This document shows positions 48,164-56,134 of a stretch of DNA of 64,000 bases, piece by piece. Made by a program: the position numbers and the translations under genes. This DNA is from Amycolatopsis solani (GTDB lineage Bacteria > Actinomycetota > Actinomycetes > Mycobacteriales > Pseudonocardiaceae). A model generated the notes under the pieces. That model saw only the letters and a list, made by a program, of their open reading frames with translations. It was not told where the DNA came from and searched no databases. The stretch's first letter is position 1, and each line of letters starts with the position of its first letter. The stretch is taken from contig NZ_JAWQJT010000002.1 in the NCBI RefSeq assembly GCF_033441515.1, forward strand, positions 930,001 through 994,000, in the 5' to 3' direction.

Positions 48164-49676
48164 CCGGGCTGCCGAACCACCGCTCCAGCGCCGCCCGCAG
48201 GGCCTTGCGCTCGGTGTCGCCCGGTTCCGGCGAGCTCGACGCCCAAGCGACGTAACCATCGGGCCGGATGAGCAACGCGGTCACCTCTCCCGGCGCCTGG
48301 CCCGGCACGAGGTCGACCCGGTCGGTCCAGCCGCGCAGCTCTTCCCCGAGCGAGCCGGTGAAGTCCAGCAGCAGCGGGCGGGCCGTCGTGGTCAGCTCGG
48401 CGAGGCGGGTGCCGTCGGCCAGCACCAGGTCCGGGGCCCAGCGGCCGTCGAGGGGGTGGTCGGTGGCCGGTTCGTAGCGGACGTCGGCGCCGGACATCAG
48501 GTCGGCGATGTGCTGCACGGTGCCCGGTAGCCGCAGCAGTTCGCCGAACAGTTCGCGCAGCGCGGTGACGTTGCTCCCCGGCGAGATCAGCGCGGACTGG
48601 GCCTGGGTGTGCATGACGACGCGTTCGGCGACCGGGCGGCGTTCGCTCTCGTAGGTGTCGAGCAGACCCGCCGGGGCCCAGCCGCGCACCGCCGCGGCGA
48701 GTTTCCAGCCGAGGGCGGCCGCGTCCTGCAGGCCGAGGTTGAGGCCGGGGCCGCCGATCGCGGAGTGGATGTGCGCGGCGTCGCCGACCAGCAGGACGCG
48801 CCCGTCGCGGTACTTGTCGGCCAGCCGGGTGTTGCGCCCGCGCAACCGCCGCAGCAGGTGCGGCCCGTCGCCTTCGGGCGGGTCGAGCGGCAGGGCGAAG
48901 CCGAGGACGCGATGGACGCTGGCGACCTGGTCCTCGAAGGTCATCGGCGGCTCGTCTTCTGCTTCTTCGCCGTCGGTCCACTCCACGGTGCTGATCAGCG
49001 GGCCGGTGGGGAACGGCGCGTGGACGAACAGGCCGGTTTCGGTGCGGTAGTGGAAGAACGGCGGGATCACGCCGTGCCCCGGCACCCGCACGCCACCGGA
49101 CGCGGCGTCGACGAACTCCGCGGGCACGCGTGCGTGCGAGGAGAAGGAGAGCGTGCGATCTTCCGTCACGCCGGGGAAACCGATGCCGGCCAGCTTGCGG
49201 GTCGCGCTGCGGCCGCCGTCGGCGCCGACGAGGTACCGGGTGGTGATCCGCGAGGGGCCGTCGGGGCCGGACACGTCGACGGTGACCGTGTCGGCGTCCT
49301 GCGTGAGGCCGGTGAGTTCGTGGCCGCGGCGGATTTCGACGCCGAGTTCGGCGGCGCGTTCGGTGAGCATCGCCTCGACGCGTTTCTGCGGTACGCCGAG
49401 GATCGTGAGCGGGTTCGGCTCGGTCAGGGTGAGGTCGAGGCGCATCGCCCCGAAGACGAACGCCGGCACGGGCGGGCCGAGCGGGCCGGCCAGCCGCTCG
49501 TGGAGCCCACGGCGGTCGAGCAGGCGCACGACCTGGCCGACGAGCCCGTTGGCGCGGTTCTCCGCGGTCGGCTCGGGGAGCCGTTCCAGCACCAGCGGGC
49601 GAACGCCGGCGAGGGCGAGTTCGCAGGCGAGCATCAGGCCGTTGGGCCCGGCTCCGGCGATGACGACGTCTTCCAT
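48153..49676 (-). CDS. FAD-dependent aromatic monooxygenase
   Basis: A 507-residue class A flavin monooxygenase: GAGPNGLMLACELALAG (FAD, GxGxxG), LVGADGGRSATRKLAG (DG motif) and VLLVGDAAHIHSAIGG then GLNLGLQDA (GD motif). The PHBH/rifampicin-monooxygenase group has this order and length; the C-terminal thioredoxin-like domain is short but present. AAGGAG precedes the ATG. It is 80 nt downstream of a TetR gene on the same strand. A role in breakdown or resistance to an aromatic drug is plausible. Confidence 0.93.
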   Translation of the reverse strand: MEDVVIAGAGPNGLMLACELALAGVRPLVLERLPEPTAENRANGLVGQVVRLLDRRGLHERLAGPLGPPVPAFVFGAMRLDLTLTEPNPLTILGVPQKRVEAMLTERAAELGVEIRRGHELTGLTQDADTVTVDVSGPDGPSRITTRYLVGADGGRSATRKLAGIGFPGVTEDRTLSFSSHARVPAEFVDAASGGVRVPGHGVIPPFFHYRTETGLFVHAPFPTGPLISTVEWTDGEEAEDEPPMTFEDQVASVHRVLGFALPLDPPEGDGPHLLRRLRGRNTRLADKYRDGRVLLVGDAAHIHSAIGGPGLNLGLQDAAALGWKLAAAVRGWAPAGLLDTYESERRPVAERVVMHTQAQSALISPGSNVTALRELFGELLRLPGTVQHIADLMSGADVRYEPATDHPLDGRWAPDLVLADGTRLAELTTTARPLLLDFTGSLGEELRGWTDRVDLVPGQAPGEVTALLIRPDGYVAWASSSPEPGDTERKALRAALERWFGSPVDM

Positions 49677-49756
49677 GGCGGAACTCCTTCTCTGGCAAGC
49701 ACTGCAGGCAGCACGAAATGGCCCGTCGAGCGGGCAGCTGCGGATTCAGGGCAGGG

Positions 49757-50368
49757 TCAGCGCGGTTCGGGCAGGCCGGCGGCGAGCCGGCCGAACACGT
49801 CGCGCAGGAGCGTTTCGAGCGGTGGGGGCGGCTCGGCGACGAGCCACTGCTGGGTGACGACGGTGAGCGCGGCCCCGACGACCCCGGCGACCAGCCGCGG
49901 GTAGATGTCCCGGGCCGGGTCGGTGCCGGTGCGTTCGGCGACGGCGGCGGCGAACTCGGCTTCGGCCGCCGCGCCGGCTTTCTGGAACTCGCCCTGCAGT
50001 GCGGGTTCCGCGACCATCAGCCGCAGCCCTTCGATCCACGACCGGTCGGCGGCTTGCCCGGTGGGCTCGCCGAGCGGGAACCCCTCGAGCGCCGCCTGGG
50101 TGACGGCCTCCCAGATCGGTTCGCCGTCGGGCCGCTCCCGCAGCGCGGCGGCGATCGCCCGCGCCCGGTCGTGGTGGCGGGCGACGATGGCTTCGCCCTT
50201 GCTGCCGAAGTAGTTACTGAAGGTCCGGGTGGACACCCCAGCCTCGGCGGCGATGTCTTCGATCCGGACGTTGTCGTAGCCGCGTTCGACGGTCAGCCGG
50301 ATGGCCGCCCAGCTCAGCGCGATGCGCGTCTCGTGCTTCTTGCGCTCACGCAGGCCTGGGGCGTCCAT
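49757..50368 (-). CDS. TetR-family regulator upstream of the monooxygenase (leaderless)
   Basis: A 203-residue TetR protein: SWAAIRLTVERGYDNVRIEDIAAEAGVSTRTFSNYF and a ligand domain. The ATG at 50368 is chosen because TATGGT ends exactly 6 nt upstream and a -35-like TTTGCA lies 17 nt further. Two perfect copies of TTGCCGAATCTGCA lie over this promoter. It probably represses itself and the downstream monooxygenase. Confidence 0.92.
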   Translation of the reverse strand: MDAPGLRERKKHETRIALSWAAIRLTVERGYDNVRIEDIAAEAGVSTRTFSNYFGSKGEAIVARHHDRARAIAAALRERPDGEPIWEAVTQAALEGFPLGEPTGQAADRSWIEGLRLMVAEPALQGEFQKAGAAAEAEFAAAVAERTGTDPARDIYPRLVAGVVGAALTVVTQQWLVAEPPPPLETLLRDVFGRLAAGLPEPR

Positions 50369-50374
50369 GAGTCC

Positions 50375-50418
50375 ACCATAGCCGTACTTGCCGAATCTGC
50401 AAAGTTGCCGAATCTGCA
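50375..50418 (-). promoter_or_regulatory. TetR promoter with twin TTGCCGAATCTGCA repeats
   Basis: The minus strand has TTTGCA (50403-50398), 17 nt and TATGGT (50380-50375), 6 nt before the ATG. The perfect 14-bp direct repeat at 50388-50401 and 50405-50418 covers the -35 region, so it is the likely TetR operator. Confidence 0.75.
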
Positions 50419-50520
50419 CTTAGTTGGTCACCGACTGGACGAGAATCCGGTCATCGATCGCCGAAACCGTCGACGAGCGTCACACTGTCGTGTGACATCA
50501 GTCACCGGAGGTGTTGCGAG

Positions 50521-51864
50521 ATGGTCTTGGGCGACAACGGAGTCACTCACAAGGTGGAGCCGGACAGCAGGTCAGGGCGGGTGCAAGTGCGGCGGGCGGC
50601 GCTGGCGAGCGCCATCGGCACGACGATCGAGTGGTACGACTTCTTCCTCTACAACACCGCGGCGGCGCTGGTTTTCCCGCACCTGTTCTTCCCCGCGTCG
50701 AGTGCTTACGCGGGTGCGATGCAGTCGTTCGCCACCTACGCGGTCGGGTTCGCCGCGCGCCCGGTCGGGGCCGCGATCTTCGGGCACTGGGGTGACCGGA
50801 TCGGGCGGAAGGCGACGCTGATCGTCACCCTGCTGCTGATGGGCATCTCCTCCGGCGTCGTCGGGATGCTGCCCGGGACGTCGGCGATCGGGTTCGCCGC
50901 ACCGCTGCTGCTGGTGCTGCTGCGGCTCGTGCAGGGCATCGCCATCGGCGGTGAGTGGAGCGGCTCGGTGCTGCTCGCGATGGAGTGGGGCGACCAGCGC
51001 AAACGCGGCCTGCTCGGCAGTTTCGCGCAGATCGGCGTCCCGGTCGGGCTGGTGCTCGGCACCGGCGGGATGACGCTGCTGTCGGCGACCCTCTCCCCCG
51101 CGGCGTTCGACTCCTGGGGCTGGCGGCTGCCGTTCCTGGCCAGCCTGATCCTGGTCGCGGTCGGGCTGGTGATCCGGCTGAAGATCCTCGAGACGCCGAT
51201 GTTCGCCAAGCTCGTCGAAAACCGGCAGACCGCGAAGACGCCGGTGCTGGACGCGATCCGGCACCACTGGCGCGAAATCCTGCTCTCGGCCGGGGTCCGG
51301 TTCAGCGAGCAGATGCCGTTCTACCTGTTCACCAGCTACGTGCTGATCTACGTCGTCGCGCGGCACGAGTTCAGCAAGACGTTCGTGCTCAACGCGGTCC
51401 TCGTCGGGGCGGCGTGCGAGCTGGCGCTGATCCCGTTGTTCTCCGCGCTGTCGGACCGCTTCGGGCGCAAGAAGGTGTACCTGACCGGGGCCGTGTTCAC
51501 CGCCGTGATCGCGTTCCCGTACTTCACGATCCTCGCGCACGGCAGCCACGCGCTGGTGTTCGCCGCGGTCGTGGTGTCGTTCATCCCGCACGCGCTGCAG
51601 TACGGCCCGCAGGCGGCGCTGATCGGCGAGAGTTTCCCGACGCACCTGCGCTACGGCGGCGCCGGGCTGGGTTACCAGCTGGCGTCGGTGTTCGCGGGCG
51701 GCCCGGCGCCGCTGCTGGCGACGTGGCTGCTGCACACGACCGGGACGCCGTACTCGATCTCGGCCTACATCGTGCTGTCGGCGGTGGTCACGGTGGCGTG
51801 CGTGATCGCGCTGAAGGACCGCTCGAAGGCCGACATCGACGACGTTTCCGTGTACCAGCGCTGA
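50521..51864 (+). CDS. MFS transporter, metabolite:H+ symporter (MHS) family
   Basis: A 447-residue transporter with 12 predicted helices. The start (ALASAIGTTIEWYDFFLYNTAAALVF) and the loop GHWGDRIGRKATL are signatures of the MHS family (shikimate, citrate, alpha-ketoglutarate symporters). GGAGG lies 8 nt ahead of the ATG. A GTGAC-ATCA-GTCAC dyad (50492-50505) upstream may be a GntR-type site. It ends at a very strong hairpin shared with the SPFH operon. Confidence 0.92.
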   Translation: MVLGDNGVTHKVEPDSRSGRVQVRRAALASAIGTTIEWYDFFLYNTAAALVFPHLFFPASSAYAGAMQSFATYAVGFAARPVGAAIFGHWGDRIGRKATLIVTLLLMGISSGVVGMLPGTSAIGFAAPLLLVLLRLVQGIAIGGEWSGSVLLAMEWGDQRKRGLLGSFAQIGVPVGLVLGTGGMTLLSATLSPAAFDSWGWRLPFLASLILVAVGLVIRLKILETPMFAKLVENRQTAKTPVLDAIRHHWREILLSAGVRFSEQMPFYLFTSYVLIYVVARHEFSKTFVLNAVLVGAACELALIPLFSALSDRFGRKKVYLTGAVFTAVIAFPYFTILAHGSHALVFAAVVVSFIPHALQYGPQAALIGESFPTHLRYGGAGLGYQLASVFAGGPAPLLATWLLHTTGTPYSISAYIVLSAVVTVACVIALKDRSKADIDDVSVYQR

Positions 51865-51923
51865 AAAGCCGTGAAGGCCTCCTTACCGGCCAATAGAGCC
51901 GGTAAGGAGGCCTTCACGGCTTT
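51865..51923. terminator. 26-bp perfect hairpin between the MHS transporter and SPFH genes
   Basis: A perfect 26-bp stem (51865-51890 with 51898-51923) with a 7-nt loop. It begins right after the transporter stop and ends 5 nt before the SPFH stop on the other strand, so it closes both transcripts. The left arm starts AAA and the right arm ends TTT. Confidence 0.93.
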
Positions 51924-51928
51924 GCGGG

Positions 51929-53356
51929 TCAGCGGCGCGGGCCGCCCTGGGGGCCGCCGAACGGGGGCTGCTGCGGGAAGGGCCCGCTGCCCGGGTTCTG
52001 CTGCTGCGGGCCGCCGTACTGGCCCGGGGGCGGCGACTGCGGTGCCGGCTGGCCCTGATACTGCTGGGCACCCGGGGGCGGGCCGGCCGGGGACTGCGGC
52101 TGCGGCAGCGCGGGCTGGCCGCTCTGCGGGGTCGGCGGCTGCGGCGCCGGGGTGACCTCCGTGCCGCGGTCCTCGTCCTCTTCCGGCGCGGCCTGCGGCT
52201 GGGCCGGGCGCGGGATCGACGGCCGCGCGGGCGGCGTCGACGAGGCCCCGATCGCCGGGACCTCCTTGCGAGCCACGGCTTCCGCGGCTGCGACGGCCTC
52301 GGCGACCTTCGGGTCGCTCTTCGTCTCGAACCAGCTGGAGACCTCGTCGTCCTCGAGGTCGGGCTTGGCCGGGACGTCGTCGTCCTTCGGCGGCTCGTAG
52401 CGGAACACGCCGTCGTCGCCGGGGGCGCCGAGCGCGCGGGCGAAGCCTTCGAGGGCCTTGCCGTAGTCGCTGGGGATCATCCAGACCTTGTTCGCGTCGC
52501 CCTGCGCCATCTGCGGCAGCGTCTGCAGGTACTGGTAGGCCAGCACCTCCGGGGTCGGGCGGCCGGCCTTGATCGCGGCGAACACCTTCTCGATCGCCTT
52601 CGCCTGGCCCTGCGCCTGCAGGTAGCGCGCGGCCCGCTCACCCTGCGCGCGCAGGATCCGGGACTGCCGCTCGGCCTCGGCCGCGAGGATGGTCGCCTGG
52701 CGGGCACCCTCGGCGGAGAGGATCTGGCTCTGCTTCTGGCCTTCCGCGGTCTTGATCGCCGACTCCCGCTGGCCTTCGGCGGTGAGGATCATGGCGCGCT
52801 TCTCGCGGTCGGCGCGCATCTGCTTCTCCATCGAGTCCTGGATGGAGGGCGGCGGGTCGATCGCCTTGAGCTCGACCCGGCTCACGCGGATGCCCCACCG
52901 GCCGGTCGCTTCGTCCAGCACGCCGCGCAGCTGGGTGTTGATCGAGTCGCGGGAGGTCAGGGTCTGCTCGAGGCTCATGCCACCGACGACGTTGCGGAGC
53001 GTGGTGGTGGTCAGCTGCTCGACACCGACGATGTAGTTCGAGATCTCGTACACCGCGGCACGCGAGTCGGTGACCTGGAAGTACACGACCGTGTCGATCG
53101 ACACCGTCAGGTTGTCTTCGGTGATCACCGGCTGCGGCGGGAACGAGACGACCTGCTCGCGCAGGTCGATCCGGGCGCGCACCTTGTCCAGGAACGGCAC
53201 GAGGATGTTCAGGCCCGGCGAGGCGACCGTGCGGAACCGGCCGAGCCGCTCGATCACGGCGGACTGCGCCTGCGGCACCACCATGACCGCCTTGGCTATC
53301 GTGATGACCACGAGCAGGGCCAAGGCTATGACCAGCCCGATCACAAATCCGGTCAA
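51929..53356 (-). CDS. SPFH/stomatin-like membrane protein with long Pro/Gln-rich tail
   Basis: A 475-residue band-7 protein. One N-terminal transmembrane helix (about 3-25), SPFH domain (about 25-190: VPQAQSAVIERLGRF, PGLNILVPFLDKV, VYEISNYIVGVEQL, ISRDSINTQL-like DSINTQLRGVLDEATGRWG), a coiled coil of repeated EGQ/EGA units (about 195-260), then a 150-residue Pro/Gln/Gly tail. It forms oligomeric membrane microdomains in this family. The start codon is TTG with AGGGG upstream. It lies downstream of a shorter SPFH gene and nfeD-like. Confidence 0.9.
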   Translation of the reverse strand: MTGFVIGLVIALALLVVITIAKAVMVVPQAQSAVIERLGRFRTVASPGLNILVPFLDKVRARIDLREQVVSFPPQPVITEDNLTVSIDTVVYFQVTDSRAAVYEISNYIVGVEQLTTTTLRNVVGGMSLEQTLTSRDSINTQLRGVLDEATGRWGIRVSRVELKAIDPPPSIQDSMEKQMRADREKRAMILTAEGQRESAIKTAEGQKQSQILSAEGARQATILAAEAERQSRILRAQGERAARYLQAQGQAKAIEKVFAAIKAGRPTPEVLAYQYLQTLPQMAQGDANKVWMIPSDYGKALEGFARALGAPGDDGVFRYEPPKDDDVPAKPDLEDDEVSSWFETKSDPKVAEAVAAAEAVARKEVPAIGASSTPPARPSIPRPAQPQAAPEEDEDRGTEVTPAPQPPTPQSGQPALPQPQSPAGPPPGAQQYQGQPAPQSPPPGQYGGPQQQNPGSGPFPQQPPFGGPQGGPRR

Positions 53357-53372
53357 GAGAATTTCCCCTTAC

Positions 53373-53861
53373 CTAGTACCATTCTTGTGCGGTGGACGGT
53401 GTTCCCGGCGCCGCGGGCGGACGCACCGAAAGCTCGAGCTGCTTCACGGCGACGCCCCAGCGGCCGGTGGTGTCGTGCAGGACCGTCCACACTGTACGGT
53501 GGAGGTCCCCCGGCGCGGCGACGGCGCGCTCGGCGGTGGTCAGGCCGGCTTCCTGCCGCAGCGCGGTGCGGGTGAGCTGCTCGATCGCGATCGCCGGGTT
53601 CGTGACCGTGTAGGTCGCCAGCCGCGGGTCGGTGATCACGAAGACGATTTCGAACCCCGCCTCGACTTCCTTGCCGTCCCCGGTCTCGACGGGCCGCGGC
53701 GGGGCGGTCAGGATCTGCTCGCCCAGGTCGACGCGCACCCGGACGCGGTCGGCGAAGGGCAGGACGAAGTGGCGGCCGGGGCCGAGCACGGCGCGGAACT
53801 TCCCGAGCCGTTCGATCACCGCGGCGCGGCCTTCGCCGACGGTGACGAGCCCGAGGCTCAC
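53373..53861 (-). CDS. Short SPFH-domain protein without membrane anchor or coiled coil
   Basis: A 162-residue SPFH-like protein: VTVGEGRAAVIERLGKFRAVLGPGRHFVLPF, VDLGEQILTAPPRPVE, TNPAIAIEQLTRTALRQ, TTGRWGVAVKQLEL. It covers the band-7 domain only; the N-terminal helix and C-terminal coiled coil of stomatins are missing. The GTG start is in a GTGA overlap with the NfeD-like gene. It may cap or modulate the full SPFH protein encoded 16 nt downstream. Confidence 0.85.
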   Translation of the reverse strand: MSLGLVTVGEGRAAVIERLGKFRAVLGPGRHFVLPFADRVRVRVDLGEQILTAPPRPVETGDGKEVEAGFEIVFVITDPRLATYTVTNPAIAIEQLTRTALRQEAGLTTAERAVAAPGDLHRTVWTVLHDTTGRWGVAVKQLELSVRPPAAPGTPSTAQEWY

Positions 53862-54292
53862 GGCTCGGCCGACACGACGGCAGTGGCTCCGGAGATTTCG
53901 ACGACCGTGACCGACGTACCGGGCTGGATGGGCGGGAGGTGCTCGGACATGCTGCGGGCCGACCAGACGTCGCCGGCCAGCTTCACCCGGCCCGCCTCGA
54001 AGTCCACTGTGGACAGGACGACGGCGCGGGCGCCGATCAGCGCGTCGATGCCGGTGTGGTGGGTCGGGCCGGCGAGGAAGCGGCGCTTGAGCGCGGGCCG
54101 CACCAGCGCGAGCATGCCGGCGGAGGCGACGGCGAACACGGCGACGTCGATGAACAGGTTCCCGGTGAGCACCTCGGCCCCGGCGCCGAACAGCGCCCCG
54201 ACCCCCAGCATGATCAGCACGAAGTCGCCGGAGACGACCTCCGCGATCATCAGGGCGATGCCGACGATCAACCAGACCAGTGCCCAAGACAT
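53858..54292 (-). CDS. NfeD-like membrane protein
   Basis: A 144-residue short NfeD: two or three N-terminal helices (LVWLIVGIALMIAEVV; FVLIMLGVGALFGAGAEVL; IDVAVFAVASAGMLALV) and a C-terminal OB-fold (GARAVVLSTVDFEAGRVKLAGDVWSAR). NfeD proteins bind SPFH partners and here the operon is NfeD-SPFH-SPFH. No protease domain, as in the short class. Confidence 0.92.
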   Translation of the reverse strand: MSWALVWLIVGIALMIAEVVSGDFVLIMLGVGALFGAGAEVLTGNLFIDVAVFAVASAGMLALVRPALKRRFLAGPTHHTGIDALIGARAVVLSTVDFEAGRVKLAGDVWSARSMSEHLPPIQPGTSVTVVEISGATAVVSAEP

Positions 54293-54376
54293 GGCTTCAT
54301 GCTCTCAGATCGCGCCGGATCGCACCGGCGCGGTGACGGGACGTAACCTTCGCGTGACCTTGGACAAATCGGACAT

Positions 54377-55195
54377 TCAGTCCTCCTCGGCGGGTTCGGT
54401 GACGAAGTCGATGAGCCGCTCCACGGCCCCGATGAGCGGGGTCTCGAGGTCGCGGAAACTGCTCACCCCGCTCAGGACACGTTGCCAGCCTTCGAAAGGT
54501 TGCCCCCAGCCGAGCGCGTCGCAGATCCCCTGCTTCCACTCGGTGCCGCGCGGGATCTTCGGCCACGCGCGGATCCCGACCGCCTCAGGCCGCACGGCTT
54601 CCCAGACGTCGATGTAGGGGTGGCCGGTGACCAGCACGTTCTCGTCGCGGATCGCCCCGACGAGCCGGGACTCCTTGCTGCCCGGCACGAGGTGGTCGAC
54701 CAGCACGCCCAGGCGGCGGCCGGGACCGGTGCCGAACTCGGCGATCCGGTCGGCGAGCACGTCGACGCCGTCCAGCGGTTCGACGACGACGCCTTCGACG
54801 CGCAGGTCGTGGCCCCAGACGCGTTCGACGAGCTCGGCGTCGTGCTTGCCTTCGACCCAGATGCGGGAGTCGCGCGCGACACGGGCCTGCAGGCCCTGGA
54901 CCTTGACCGAGCCGGACGCCGAGAGCTGCCGGGCGGGTGCCTTCGCCGGGGCGCGGTAGGGCACGAGCGTCACCGGCTTGCCTTCCAGCAGGAAGCCGGC
55001 GGGGGCGAGCGGGAAGACGCGGTGGCGGCCCTTGGCGTCTTCGAGCACGACGTTGCCGTACTCGATCTTCACCACCGCGCCGCAGAAGCCGCCGGCCGGG
55101 TCCTCGACCACGAGACCGGGTTCGGCGGGGACCTCCGGCACCTTCTTGCGGCGTCGGCCGGCGAGCACGTCGTCGTCATAGGAGTGGGAGCGCAC
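54377..55195 (-). CDS. DUF3097 family protein
   Basis: A 272-residue actinobacterial protein: SYDDDVLAGRRRKKVPEVP at the N-terminus, IWVEGKHDAELVERVWGHDLR with a TOPRIM-like EGKHDAEL core, VLVDHLVPGSKES and LVTGHPYIDVWEAV. The TOPRIM-like block suggests nucleic-acid metabolism, but the function is unknown. GTG start. The box TAAGTT 8 nt upstream could serve a near-leaderless promoter. Confidence 0.9.
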   Translation of the reverse strand: MRSHSYDDDVLAGRRRKKVPEVPAEPGLVVEDPAGGFCGAVVKIEYGNVVLEDAKGRHRVFPLAPAGFLLEGKPVTLVPYRAPAKAPARQLSASGSVKVQGLQARVARDSRIWVEGKHDAELVERVWGHDLRVEGVVVEPLDGVDVLADRIAEFGTGPGRRLGVLVDHLVPGSKESRLVGAIRDENVLVTGHPYIDVWEAVRPEAVGIRAWPKIPRGTEWKQGICDALGWGQPFEGWQRVLSGVSSFRDLETPLIGAVERLIDFVTEPAEED

Positions 55196-55246
55196 GACCA
55201 GGCAACTTAGTGGGCGGAGGGACCCGGCGGGGTCGTGCCACGCCGG

Positions 55247-56134
55247 TCAGCGGGCCAGTTCGAGCAGGGCGTCGGTGAACGGCGTGCGCTCGCCCCGGCG
55301 CAGCGGCGCGTGGGCGGCCAGCGGTGCCAGCGCGGCGCACCACGCGAGGGCGCGTCCGGCGTCGAGGCCCGGCAGGTGCGGGCGGAGGGCCTCGACGCCG
55401 TCGTCGAGCGTGCCGCCGGCGGCCAGCGGCAGGTAGAGCCAGTCGGCGAGGTCGAAGGCCGGGTCGCCGACGCTCGGGCGCGGGTCGATGGCCACCGGGC
55501 CGCGGCGGGGGCCGGCGTCGAGGACGTTGCCCGGGTGCAGGTCGCCGTGCACGACCGCGACCGGGCCGTCCCCGGCCAGCGCCATCGCCCGGGCACGGGC
55601 CCTCGCGAGCACTTCGGGGGTCAGGTCGGTCTCGGCCGCGGAACCGGGGACGGTGCGCTCGGTGATGTCGTACATGAACGTCACCCGGTCGGTCAGCGGC
55701 GGCAGGTCCGGCGGGGGCTCGACGCCGTGCAGCTCGGCGAGCAGCGCGCCGATCTCGGGCCACGGCACTTCGCGGCCGCGCAGTTCGGTGCCGGGGACCA
55801 GGCCTTCGAGCAGAATCGCCCCGGCACCGAGGTCGGTGTCGAGGACCTCCACGGCCCGCGAGCAGCCGGCCCAGGCCCGGAGCCCGGCGAATTCGAGCCG
55901 GGCGACTTCGTGGTCCGGGGTCAGCTTGAGCACCCGCGGGTCACCGTCGGGTCCGGTGCACAGCAGGGTGCGGCCGGAGTTGCCGGGCCGGACCTCGCGG
56001 ACGGTCAGGCCCCAGTTCGCGCTCAGGCGGCCGACCAGGCCGGGCAGCGCGTCGCACCAGGGGCCGGCGAGTTCGGCGCCGAAGCGGCGGACGAGCCGGG
56101 CTCGGGCCTCGGCGTCGATCAGAACAGGGGCCAA
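55247..56134 (-). CDS. Aminoglycoside phosphotransferase-like kinase
   Basis: About 295 residues. The APH fold is shown by VLKLTPDHEVARLEF, the catalytic loop VVHGDLHPGNVL (Brenner motif, HGDLHxxN) and the metal-binding VAIDPRPSVGDPAFDLADWL. It phosphorylates an unknown small molecule; resistance is not implied. No ATG or GTG fits; the start is a TTG at 56134 or a CTG at 56122 that forms a CTGA overlap with the stop of the SCO1664-like gene. Confidence 0.85.
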   Translation of the reverse strand: MAPVLIDAEARARLVRRFGAELAGPWCDALPGLVGRLSANWGLTVREVRPGNSGRTLLCTGPDGDPRVLKLTPDHEVARLEFAGLRAWAGCSRAVEVLDTDLGAGAILLEGLVPGTELRGREVPWPEIGALLAELHGVEPPPDLPPLTDRVTFMYDITERTVPGSAAETDLTPEVLARARARAMALAGDGPVAVVHGDLHPGNVLDAGPRRGPVAIDPRPSVGDPAFDLADWLYLPLAAGGTLDDGVEALRPHLPGLDAGRALAWCAALAPLAAHAPLRRGERTPFTDALLELAR

